A stretch of DNA of 64,000 nt from Anthopleura xanthogrammica (lineage: Eukaryota; Cnidaria; Anthozoa; Actiniaria; Actiniidae), in NCBI GenBank assembly GCA_964019055.1, contig OZ025216.1, forward strand, positions 10,867,914-10,931,913, given 5' to 3'. Positions 1 to 11,097 of the stretch are shown here, one piece after another. Every line of letters starts with the position of its first letter. Within the stretch, counting starts at the first letter, position 1. Position numbers and translations under genes: made by a program. The notes under the pieces are model-generated. The model was not told where the DNA came from, ran no database searches, and saw only the letters and a list, made by a program, of their open reading frames with translations.

Positions 1-2722
1 CTTTGGAATCAAATAAAAAGATTTTGCCTTTTCGACGGTATTGGAATGTTCTCCTACAGTTCCTATCATATCTAAGAGTTTTTGAGCCTGGGGTGTTAAC
101 TGTACTAAGTCAATCTTGGAACAAACGAAGGGCAGTGTTGGAATAAGATCTACAGTTATCTGCATGCCACTGTACAAACCATCTCTCCACTCAAAATACA
201 ACATACATCCAGGTTTATTCTCGCGCACTACTCGATATTTAGCAATTTCTAGGATGAATTCTTCGACATAAAATCGTATTTGTGGCGGTACTTTAATCTT
301 TTTTAGCAGGAACACATCTTCAATGTGGCTTAAGAGACATGCTTTGATTTTCTGTGGGAAAAGGTACTTGCCATCCTTCAGCAGATCATCCATCTTCATA
401 CCGCGCGCCCTCCGTTCTTTTTTCAATTTAACTTGATAGTACCCTGCAGGATCGTCAGCAGAGCGGGAGAACTCAAACTCTTCCGCTAAATTCGGCAAGA
501 AAAACATAAAATCAAACTCATCAGGGTTTCCAACTTTGCACCCTTCTGCATTGCTGCCGGACAAAGTCACGTGACTCACAAACCGTGGGTCCAGCTCCCC
601 CACGGCTTTCAACAAATCCTTGATAAATGTTGTTACAGTACGAGTAATGTTTTGTGCCTCAGATGGAAGGATGCCAACACCATCTGTTTCCAAAACGGAT
701 TGCAAATAACTTGGTAGGGACTCCAAGTCAGGGTTCTTTTCGATTGCTCCTTCTTTCATTTCTTCTTTATTGGCTGTTCTAGGAACTTCAAATTCTCCAA
801 GAAGCTTTGCAACATCTACAAATCCTCTTCGACAGCTAATATCGGAAGCAGTTTCTCCGTTGAGTGTAATTCCAAGATTGGTTCCTGCTTCCAGAAGAAC
901 TGAGGTAACTTTTTCATGGCCATTAAACGCAGCCAAATGCAAAGGGGTTGCACCAAAATTGTCTTTGATATCAATTTTCGTTTCGTTCTGCTTGCATAGG
1001 AGCGCAACGATGTCGTCGTGACCTTTCACCGCAGCAAGATGCAGAGGACTGGCTCCATTACAATCAACTGCGTTCACATTAGCGCCGTTATTCAAAAGGA
1101 AGAGAGTCTTATCAAGATGGTTTAATTCGGCAGCAAAATGCAAAGCTGTTTCTCCATATATGGTTGTTACATTAACCGAAGCACCAAAATGAACCAATAA
1201 CATCACAGAATCGTGCGTTCCTTGTATGGTTGCTGAAAGTAGAGGAGTCAAACCATCATGTGATTTGGCCTCTAAAGACGCTCCATTTTGAATCAGCACT
1301 TTCATAATCTCATCATCCTGACTGAATGCTGCGTGATGTAGTGGAGATATATGAGCAGCATCTTTGACGTTGACGTCGGCGCCAAGCTCAATTAACAGTT
1401 CTGTTACTTCAAGCTTCCGATTCAAAACAGAAGAATATATTGGAGTTTGTAGTCCAGGATAGTTAAGGCAGTTGACAGATACACCTGACTTGACTAACAG
1501 ACGTACAATGCTTGGACTACTTCCTGAAACAGCGCTATGAAGAGCTGTTTCTTGTTGCCCAATATCATCTGGAGAGGTGGATAACTTGGTTGGATCATGG
1601 CCGCGTTGTAAAAAAAAATCCACTAGATCTTGTTCTCCAAAGCTTGCAGCATTATGAAGAGGAAAATAACCTAATTCATCTGGAATGTGCTCATTGGCTT
1701 CAAATGACAAAAGGGTTTTGACGATTTGAAGGTTATTTTGATCGCCACGAATAGCTTGATAAAGTGGATATGCATCTTCAAGAACACCGTCAACTTTTGC
1801 ACCCGCTTTCAGAAGAGCAATAACGGACTCACATTGTCCTGATACGATAGACGAGGCAAGAGGCGTGTGCGAGGGGTCTTTTATGAAAGAATCAACTTTT
1901 GAACCATGCTTTATCAACAAATCTATCATATCCACATCTCCATTTTTTGCAGCTACATGAAGAGGACTAAGACCATCCTTATCAAACACATTGATCTTTA
2001 CTCCTTGGATAATCAAGCAGTTCACCACGTCCGTTCGTTGGTTGCTGACAGCTACGTGTAAGACAGACGTACCACTAGGGTCTTCAGATACGCTGTCAAT
2101 GTTTGCTCCATGTTCTAAAAGGGCTCTTACGACATCTAGGTGGCCTCTACGACAAGCCACATGCAAAGGCGTACACCATGACCCAAATTTACCCAACATA
2201 GAGGGCCTCGGCACATCATTAATAGCTCCACCCTCTAGTAACGCCGTAACAGTTTCAAGATGCCCTTCATGTGACGCCACATGCAAGGGTGTCTGTACAA
2301 AATTCGAGGGAATACTATTAGCATCAGCACCTTTTGCTAAAAGTGCTCGTACGATCTTAACATAGTTTTTTCCTGCTGCTAAATGAAGTGCAGTCTCCTT
2401 TGCTATAGTTTCTCCTACTCGAGTGTTGACATTTGCTCCTACATCTAGAAGTAGGTCGACTACTTTCCCGTGCCCAAAGAGAGTAGCACAATGCAAGGGA
2501 TTCATTCCGTAAAGTCTCGTTTCACCATGATTTATATCTTCTAATTTGGGTGCAAGTTTCTGGACGTCGACTTCCTCGCCAGTTATGCAAGCGCATACAA
2601 GATCATTGCGACAGTTGCTGGAGAAATACTCTGAAATTTTCTTTTCTAGCCGCTTATTGCGGCCCAGGTATTTGAGTGATAAAGCTGGTGGCGTTTCTCT
2701 CCGTTGACTTTCCATCGTTCGT
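1..2722 (-). CDS. Ankyrin-repeat / Mab-21 (cGAS-like) nucleotidyltransferase fusion, 3'-truncated by the window edge
   Basis: One uninterrupted reading frame runs from ATG at 2715-2713 to base 1 (905 codons, no stop), so the C-terminus lies outside the window. Residues 1-65 are a basic leader. Residues about 66-642 hold 17 ankyrin repeats (TPLHVA..GH..VV..LL type). Residues from about 650 form a Mab-21/cGAS-type nucleotidyltransferase domain: the GS motif GSNAEG starts at G720, the first metal-binding pair is in DEFDFMF (E733, D735), and the third acidic residue is in TVDLIPTL (D856). By family knowledge these residues hold catalytic metal in cGAS-like enzymes, so the domain looks active rather than a pseudo-enzyme. 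The zinc-ribbon region and C-lobe end are not visible. A splice acceptor (TTTCAG) lies at 2723-2724, seven bases before the ATG, and a candidate donor (CAG/GTAGGT) lies at 3246-3247, so a 5' UTR exon probably starts at 3248. Product, ligand and activity are inferred. Confidence 0.88.
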
Positions 2723-4700
2723 CTGAAACAAATTAGGAATTAATTCTCTTTACAAAACTTCCTGACAGGAGAAAGGGTACATAAAAATTGTGGGAATGAA
2801 TCCATGGCAACTTCCTTATTATGTAGAGAGTCCTTCGGGTTTTTTAAACCAAAATTAGTCGTCTACGTTCATCGGGTAAATCACTATTTATCTCCATTAA
2901 ACAATTTTTTTTATATTTGATATTTTAAATATTTTAATGTTATTAATTTCATTATTTCTTCTATATTTACTATACAAAGTGTCTAGAGAATCTTAGAATG
3001 TTTAGTAGGTTAAAATCCCAATATTTTGCTTCCTAAATTAAACTCTACTACTGATCTCCCTCCTGTAAAAGTCTAATCGTTGTTTGCTGGTACCCGTAAA
3101 GTGTTTTGGATATAGTAACCACAGGAAGCCCAACCGTTGTTATTGTCAGCATATCCAAGTGACTTCTTACCAAAATATGATCAATAAAAAGTCTTATTTG
3201 GGCTTAAAATTCTATAAATGAACAAATAGTATTACTTAGGCACCTACCTGTATGGCTAAAAATCGCCAGCATTGCCGTTCAGATGTACATCAAAGTAGCT
3301 CACGATGCATACGAAAGTACTGTAGTCGGGTGCCATAGCAGAATAAAGGATAAGAATTCTCGTCAAATATACATACTTTAGGACTCAAATAGCTTTAAAT
3401 TCGTCACAACCACAATGCTTTTGAAAATGTGCTAAGTTTTTGCTTTGGTTGAATAGATATAATGCAATATCTGACCGAAAAAAATCAGAAGTACAACGAG
3501 AAAGGGTTTCCGGCCATCTTGAGGACGCAGGGTCTTCGGGTCTTGCTAGATGAGTTGGTTGCTATGGATATGGATGGATTCATACGTTTCCGGTTCAAGC
3601 TTGGCCTCCTACACCACAGGTAACCCAGGCTGTCCACTTTTATAAGAGAATATATGTAGTAAATATATTTTGAAACTCGTGTATAAAAACGATATCAAGC
3701 TCTTAACATGTGATAATCTCTATATAATTGTTTTTGCAGAAATTTTGCAAACCGCTGTATATAAAGATATTATCTTAAAGCGCGTTTACACTGACGATTT
3801 TAGATGCGATTTTTGCTAATGGTCAGAAATGGTAAAGCATTAACCTGTAGAGTTTTATTCTGAGTTTTATTCAAGATTACCTGGATCAATGTCTCTTTAG
3901 AAGCATAAGACAAAATTTATCATATTTTCAAAAACCGCCTCAGAAAGCGCAGCAAAAATCGCCGCAAATATCGTCGCTTTATATATTGAACTTATTTTCT
4001 TATATAGTATTTATGTAGAACTAAAATATTTTGTAGGGTATCCTCTGCCTTGATTAGTCTTGTTTTGCAAAACAGTATCAAAAGTATAGAATGTTGAATT
4101 AGATTAAAACTGAAAAATGAGAGCTGCTTTTTTTTTTCATAAAAAATAGTTTACATGAAGAATATAAACTTTGTACAGATATTTGCAGACAAGTCTACTA
4201 GTTTTTCATTCATCAATAAATTCTTTGACATTTAATAGAAAATATAATATAAGGGAAACGTAATTCTTTATCTTATATTTTCTATTTTTAAATCAATGAA
4301 TTTTCTTGTCATTGAAGACCCCTTGCATTAATTCCCAGCCTGGGGGTCAAAACAATGACAATTTTAACATCACAAAAAATTTCAATCCTCAAGAGAATGC
4401 AGTGCTTTTGTTTTGACCAGGTTGGGAATTAGTGCAATAGATCTATAGACCCCTTGCAGCACGGAATGCAGCTCAATTTGGAGGACAAAACAATAGGTTC
4501 CAATCCTCATGAGATTGAAACTCTTTTGTTTTGTCCTCCAGATTGAGCTGCTTTGACGTCACGTGAAAGGGCTGGTCTATTCTGTCATATTGCTGTGACT
4601 GGATCACAGCAACATTTGATAGAAAATAGGGAAACCTAGTTCCTTATTTTTCCTTGTATTTTCTATTCCTAAATCAATAAATTTTCTTCTCATTATTCTG
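2723..4700. other. Intergenic / 5' flank of the ankyrin-Mab-21 gene
   Basis: No coding exon is supported here. The stretch holds the likely 5' UTR intron of the ankyrin-Mab-21 gene (2723-3247), a remnant repeat with the motif AAAATCGCCGCAAATATCG at about 3785-3985 (a related copy is at about 43050-43120), and a pair of foldback elements at 4316-4560. Confidence 0.5.
4316..4560. repeat. Two adjoining foldback elements of the 'tagaccccttgca' family
   Basis: The first unit (4316-4440) has inverted arms: the left reads ttgcattaattcccagcctg and the right reads caggttgggaattagtgcaa. The second (about 4445-4560) begins tagaccccttgcagcac and has arms gcagctcaatttggaggac and gtcctccagattgagctgc. Related copies lie at 41868-42112 and 59163-59420. 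No coding capacity is seen, so these are non-autonomous (MITE-like) elements. Confidence 0.7.
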
Positions 4701-7418
4701 TCATGTTGCTGTGACTGGCTCATAATGTCGACTCAGCATATTTTTCTGGTCCTCGTTGTACATATAACGTTCTAGTAAAGGTACAAATACCAAGTATGCT
4801 AAACCCTTGCCAAGCACTATCGCCACAAACAGCCATGAGTTGTATGTCATGGCCACAAGCATGAGAAAATAAAACAGGGTATTTTGAACCATGGACAAGA
4901 CTGTAGCTTTAGCAAGGAATCCAAATCTGCGAGAACAAAAATAAAACTATTACTTTACTTCGATATTTCTTGTATCACGACCCTTCGTTTCTCGATTTTT
5001 CGGTCCTGTCAATCATGTAAGAGGGCGGGGTTTATTATGCAAATGATCCCTGATACTGTTTGAACGTCTATCCAACTGAATGAACATCGGATTTGTCTCA
5101 AATGGAGTTAAAATGATCCCGCAAGTTATCCAGTATTGGTGACAAGAAGACAGTGTGTTTTGACATCGATCATCGCTAAATTAGCTAGTTTTTTGATTAC
5201 CTTTCGTTAGCAGTAATAGCATTTCTGTTGGTCTGTGAAAGGTTGTAGGTTCTGTAAGTGTTGTAGTATTTGAGACATTCACTGAAGATCGCTAAGGCAA
5301 ACACAGCGACAAAGGAGCCTGTTAATCCTGAAACAGAGCGAATTTTGTATCAGTAAGAAACGAGACAGAAAATTCGGAGACATATAACGTAACATATAAC
5401 ACGTAACATATAGCGTAACGCTTAACGCCACGGCATGGACTTCAGCTAGAGCCGATTTCGTATAAATGACGATGGAAATGGCTGTATAGTTCTGAGTTGT
5501 CAAAATTGAATTGATGCTGTGCATGGTCAACTAGAGCGTGCACTGGGTTGCCTGTCATGTACACAAGCTCTAAGTCGGACAACTAACTATGCAATAGCTT
5601 CCAAAAAAAGATTTCTGTTTCGGAAAATAAATTAGTAGTATAATAAAGACACAACTTTCTCAGAGAGTTTAAAGTTATGATGTTCCCGCTAACAAACATC
5701 GTTGCATTACGCGTGTTAAGATACTCCTTATCTTGACCTTAGGGCACGGCGGCGCGACAGCTGACTGCTGACGAAATATCTAAGCCTTATTACTTTATCC
5801 TTGAATGCTTTATTTAGATAGGAAGAAAAGCTGATTTTTCTTCAAAACTGGTATTCAATTTATTATTCGATAATTTTCTAAACTTTTCTATCAATAGTTG
5901 GCTTATTTTCTTTAAGAAAATCGACTCTCTTCAAAGACAGCTATTTAAGCGGATTTAAGTCATCCGAGTCGTGAAGACAGAAGTTTATTTAAATCCAATT
6001 AATGATTTATGATTTATATAGCGCCCCTCTATGCTTCTTGAGTACATTTAAGGAGTTCAATAATCTCCAACTCATTGATTGATACATATATGCTTGAACG
6101 AGAATTGATAAATAAAATGGCTTAAAACGCTCTGGTCTTCTGTTCAGTCTTCTGTCATTTTAGCGAAGGTCGGCAAATATTGCATGAATTTGGTTAGAAC
6201 GATTCGAAGCCGTATTTTCTCAGTTAATAGTTTTTCTGGCCTTCAAATCTTCCAGCATAGAATAATCATATATGGGTAGTATTGCGAAATTTTCCATTTT
6301 GTCGCGGAGGGGAAAAAAACCAAGCGCATTTTTAGACTGGTTTGCCACAGGCAACCCAGTACAAGAAATTCGATCCGGCAAATCTTTTCAACACGAACTG
6401 ATGGCGCCATATCATTTTAATTTAATACCTTCTTTTCCTGTTTCTTGGCATAAAGCCGGAGTATAATGCTTGACAACTGTTTTGGGTCAGAGGTCAGGTT
6501 TTAAATAAAAGAAATTTGAAAAAACTATGGTGCAAAACTATTCGGGTAAAAAAGAAAAAAATTTGCAGAGAAAATTATTATAAACATTGCATGCTTTTAG
6601 TGTGATACACTCTAAGTTTTCAAGGAGAATAAGTTCTATTTTACTTCAGCATAGACCTCTTTAGCTTCGTATACAAATTGCGCATGCCCATTTCAGACCA
6701 CATGTCATTCCCTTGAGAAATGTTCTGTTATTAAAATATTTACACTGAAAGAACTCCAAAGAGTGGCATGACAGTCTGAAATGAGCACAACAAACAAGGC
6801 AAACAAAGAGGTCTATTGACATTTAGGTATAAAAAAATCATTTCGGCTCTTTTGTAGACACAGCGAGCCGATCCAAACCGTGAAATATATTAGTTTAAAA
6901 ATTACTTAAACTCGTTCATGCGAACTCATGCATAATTACGTACAGAAAACAATACAATCGACTTGATGTTGCAATACTTTCTTTACCGTTATGCCAACAC
7001 TTGTGTACTCCAAGCTTAGCTAGGAGACCAACAACAAACCTTATACCGTCTTTGCCTTTTATTTGCCTTATAAATATATCGTCAAATCGTGCTCGCTACT
7101 CACTCTAAAAATAGCTGAAGTTACAAAAATTAAAGTTTTGATCAAAATTATTATTTCATGACGAGTTTATTACAGTAACAACAGGAAAATATTCTAAACA
7201 AGAAATGACTCTGAAAAATTCGTCAAAGTCAAAATATTAACGCACTGAATAAAAAAGAAAGCAGAATATATTCAGCTTTATTGGTTAAACTCTCGGATAA
7301 TCATGATGTTTACTAAATAGTCTGTAGGATAATAAAACTGCAACTTACCTGTATCGGATAAGATTCTCCATGGCTCTATCAAGACGTGGAAGTTTCTCGT
7401 GTCGGAAAAAGCCGCCAT
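4701..7418 (-). CDS. CTR/SLC31-family copper transporter, copy A (no Met-rich ectodomain)
   Basis: Three coding exons: 7349-7418 (starts ATG 7418-7416), 5201-5327 and 4701-4926 (TGA at 4701-4703). All have GT-AG borders and together give 423 nt, 140 aa. CTR proteins form trimeric Cu(I) channels with three helices. TM1 is in exon 2 (GLTGSFVAVFALAIFSE, then CLKYY). The last exon carries TM2 with the Cu-binding MxxxM motif (FLMLVAMTYN) and TM3. Oddities: the N-terminus (MAAFSDTRNFH) has no Met cluster, and the TM3 GxxxG packing motif reads GKGLA, i.e. GxxxA. The C-tail ends PVTAT with no HCH. The compact form resembles CTR2 (SLC31A2) more than CTR1, so an endomembrane or modulatory role is possible. 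Intron phases match copy B (and copy C apart from its extra first exon). Intron 1 carries a DNA-transposon-like element (5533-6364) and a foldback element (6651-6817). Confidence 0.9.
5533..6364. mobile_element. Non-autonomous DNA element with cactgggttgcc terminal inverted repeats
   Basis: The left end reads gtgcactgggttgcctgt and the right end reads gccacaggcaacccagtac, an inverted pair about 830 bp apart inside intron 1 of CTR copy A. A second pair with the same ends is at 19258-20263 in an intron of CTR copy C. No transposase ORF is seen in either. Confidence 0.55.
6651..6817. repeat. Foldback element, 'agacctctttagctt' family
   Basis: It starts atagacctctttagctt and ends aaacaaagaggtctattg. 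Internal inverted segments include catgtcattcccttgag and a degraded opposite (gagtggcatgac). Related copies are at about 29854-30005, 33424-33597 and 58560-58830. MITE-like, no coding capacity. Confidence 0.7.
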
Positions 7419-7741
7419 AGTTTAACTCAGTGCACTTTTTCCCTTTCGAGTATACGTCGTGTTCAGTTCAGTGAATCAATCACAGCTTGAAACAACCAAA
7501 AACTGTACATAAGTCAAGCAAAACAAAATTCAATATACCGTTACTTTTTGCTTTTCTAAGGGAGGGGTGGGTTAGTAAGCGTATCGGTTCAGTCCGTTTG
7601 TGGTCGATGTGTGTGATCGGATCAGGGCACTACATGGTCGGTTCAACTCCTTATATTACGACAAGATAGCTAGAACCTCTACTAAGCGGCCACCCTCGGC
7701 ATGGTCAAGCGGCCGCTAAATAGAGGTTGGTCGCTTAATAT

Positions 7742-7872
7742 TAACCCTCCCGAAGTTGAGGAAAAAACTGGGTCGAGTTGGCATTGCAATGTATTGTGGG
7801 ACTGTTTTAGGGGACATATTTTTAAGAAGGTGTCTATTTCGTCCCCTAAAACAGTCCCACAATGCAATGCAA
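7742..7872. repeat. Foldback element, 'gggactgttttaggggac' family
   Basis: The inverted arms are ttgtgggactgttttagggg and cccctaaaacagtcccacaa, with flanking cattgcaatg segments. A second, fuller copy is at 20430-20605. MITE-like. Confidence 0.75.
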
Positions 7873-9837
7873 TATAAACTCTCTAACTCTAACCTTGGCT
7901 AATAGGTTTAATTTAAGTCCAAAAACTCTCTTTTGGACTTTGACTTTATCTTCAATCGTTGGAGGGGGAACTCTTACAAATAGCTAGGAAGGCTTAGGCT
8001 GGCCTTTCTTGGTACCGAACGAATTCTTAACTACTAAAAAATTTGACCACTCGAGTTTGTACCATTCACACGGAACGGCTGACTCTTTTCCTTGCACGGC
8101 TAGGTGATGGAATTTATTTCCGGATAGCATAGTTTCGTTTAAACGGAATGCCTAAACTTACAACTTTTTTCTTGAACGGTTAAAAATTCGTAAGGTGCCA
8201 TGTAAGGTCAGCCTTACTTCAAAGCGATAATTATCCAGCTGATGTACGAAAGGCAAACGTTTCATTATATTTACAGCTGTTGGAACATTCCAATTGTTCT
8301 TTGACCTCCGATCTGCAACCAAGAATTTTTGATTCCCAAAAACTAACTCTTCCCGCGTTCTAGCTCTCTGTTACTCGATGAAAGCGGAACGCCCACAAAA
8401 CGAGGTCACTGTATAGCGTGGGGTAATCTTGGTCGCCAAAGTATGAAAAAATACTTTGAAGGAACTCTTACTTTCATAACGGGTCGGATATTACAGTACT
8501 TACACTTTGAATTTTTCCTTGTACTTCTTCCGGGCTTGCGAGTAACTTGAGTAAGTTGTTTTATAGACCGAAGGATCTCAAAATAGGTAATTATTTCAGG
8601 AGATTTTGTCCAGTGTACGTGTAGTTCGGATCATAAGAACTGTAAAGAGTCCAAAATGATTATTATACCATATGCTTGTCTGCGAACTTTCATTGCTAAA
8701 ATGAGATCATAAATTAAGGAATCCGTAACCTTGACGACCAATCTATTGTTTCAACCTCGGACGTCACTGAAAGCGTCTATAAATGTGTCTTTTTAATACT
8801 AAACATGATAAATAACAGGCCCAAACACTTGGACTTACTGGGTTTCTATTTTACAATCAAAACTTCCAAATATTGGTACGATAACTAGTTGTGCATGATT
8901 GAAGTGTTGATGTTCGATTGAGTGTGCCATTTCAAGACCGGTCACCGATAACTTATTGTTGTCAGAATAAAATATAATGGACTCAATTTGTCGGAGAAAA
9001 TGTCAATCTTATGGCGCATAACAACGAGAAAAACCAGTTAACATGAAGACCTTTTGTTAACTTTCAGTTATGCGTTTATTTTTTTAAGTTATTCATATAT
9101 TTTCTTTTATTAGCTAAAATACCATTTTTTTCTTACCTGGAAAGTCTTACTTCGTTGGGATAACCAGCGAGGATTGTCTTGTGCAAATTATATAAGTGAA
9201 AAGGTTAATTTTCGGATCTTTCGAAGGATGATTTGGTTGTTCAAGATTGCTCTGTTGACCGCAGCGGTCTGCGTATTCTTGCCGAACTTTTAGTCTTTTT
9301 ACTTCAATGTTGAAACAGAGAACCCTTTTGTTTGTCCAGGATGAAAAAGGTTTTTTTATGATAAACAACTTTGATTTTCAGTTTGCACAGCTCAAGTGAG
9401 GCTTTAGGATTATTCATATGTATTGATAGAATGATATCGTAAGAATTAACGCGGATATAATGGATCTCAGTTGACAGAATAAAGGTCGAGGAAAAAATAT
9501 TCACGAAACCCAAGGTTCTATTTCTGAAGTTTCTTGCACATAAAGATGTTAAAACAAATAAACGGAGTTCTAGTTGTTGCATTTCACGAGGTTTTTTTTT
9601 ATCCACTGAATTCAAGTGTAATTCAGCAATGTTGTTTACGGCTGTTCTGCCTTGAGCTTGTTATCATAGAAGATACGCTTTCAGTAAGAAAGCAAGCATA
9701 AATGAATGAAAGGAATAAAGAAGAAGAAAATGGGAAACATTGAAATAAGAAGAAAAATTAATTCAGTTAATTTGACCTTTTTTTGTGAGATTGTTCGCTT
9801 TTTTCTCGTTTTTCTTATTGAACGAAAGAACCAAGAA

Positions 9838-10028
9838 AAATGATAAAAAAGATAAAGAAAGAAAGAAAGGAAATGAAGAAAGAAAGAAAGAAAGAAAGAA
9901 GGAAGAACGGAAGAAAGAAAGGAAAGAAGGAAGGTAGGTAGGAAGGAAGAAAGGAAGGTAGGTAGGTAGGTAGGAAGGAAGGAAGGAAGGAAGGAAGGAA
10001 GGAAGGAAGGAAGGAAGGAAGGAAGGAA
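9838..10028. repeat. AAAG/AAGG tetranucleotide repeat
   Basis: The sequence moves from (gaaa)n through ggtaggaa interruptions to about 14 perfect (ggaa) units at 9972-10027. It is translated as Ser/Phe/Leu/Pro runs on the minus strand, which is not a gene. Confidence 0.9.
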
Positions 10029-10729
10029 CTTTTTTCTTTCAGCGATAAAAAAACAAAGATTATGTGTAACTACACTGGGGTAACTACATCTAGGATTTTG
10101 CATGGGGGGGAGGGGGTCACAAGATCAAGAAGATGCACCTTTTGCTATACTAACCAACTAATTCCAAGCTAGAAAAGGGTTCTAAGGCACCCTGTGACCA
10201 ACCCCTAAATCCACCACTGCTACATCAAGAATAAAATTGAATTGAATTGCTTGCCGAATTGTTTCTTGAACTAGTATAAAATTTTTTTATGCCTTTCATC
10301 ATTTTTTCATTTTAGGCTCTAACATTATTTTTTTTACCATGAAATGAATAATCTTTTTGTTTGCAGGGATTCTATTTTTAATCAGAAAATATGAAAATAT
10401 TTAAACTACTAAAAATATTTGATCAGATTATTATAATCATAGAGTTCTAATTAATATTCTAAGATACATTATACTTGTGACTTTTTCAGGTTGATATATT
10501 CATCCCTTCTGGGGGATTTTATCTTTGATTGTAGATAATTTTTTTAAATTCCTCTACTTTGGAATATTTATTTCTTTTTTCTAGCTTGCATGATTTCTGA
10601 GCATGTGTCATTCCCTTGAGTATCATTTTCAGTATTTGCCACTTAAGATGATATGTTAACAACTATTCATTATTGGGTAGAGATGTATGAGAAAATCGAA
10701 AAAAAACCCCATATTTTATAACCATCTCA

Positions 10730-10771
10730 ACCCCCCCCCCCCCATCCCCACCCCACCCCACCCCACCCCAA
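10730..10771. repeat. C-rich tract (four or more C-runs)
   Basis: A run of about 13 C followed by repeated ccccac units gives many C4 tracts. The opposite strand could fold into a G-quadruplex. Function unknown. Confidence 0.6.
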
Positions 10772-11097
10772 AGAGAACAGCAAAGAATTTCAGGTTAGTC
10801 CTATTTTCTCTCCCATCTCCACCCAGTGAATTAAGATATATCAAACGACCTCTAAAAATGATAAAACAACAAAAATCATTGAAATAGCCCACGTATGAGA
10901 TATTGTTTGCTTGTCATGCACATAGTTTCATCGAGAGGCTTTCATATCTTTTCGTGACACTTACTTTTAATGACACTTAAACTTTTGCGATTTTTTAAAT
11001 CAAGCAAATCGCAATATTTAAGTGTCGCTACGATTTCATGTAATAAGGTTAATATGATGAATAATAGGTACCGCATAAACTGTTGCCACAATCCTCA

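Larger units (their letters stand above)
7419..11097. other. Intergenic region between CTR copies A and B
   Basis: No gene is supported here. It contains the upstream region of CTR copy A, a foldback element (7742-7872), an AAGG/AAAG simple repeat (9838-10028), a C-rich tract (10730-10771) and otherwise AT-rich sequence without recognisable exons. Short open frames here lack coding features. Confidence 0.5.

Noticed and set aside
1991..2365. Plus-strand ORFs across 770-2365
   Set aside because: Antisense shadows of the ankyrin-repeat coding frame on the minus strand.
9681..10103. 140-codon Phe/Leu/Pro/Ser ORF
   Set aside because: Generated by the AAGG repeat; no family features.
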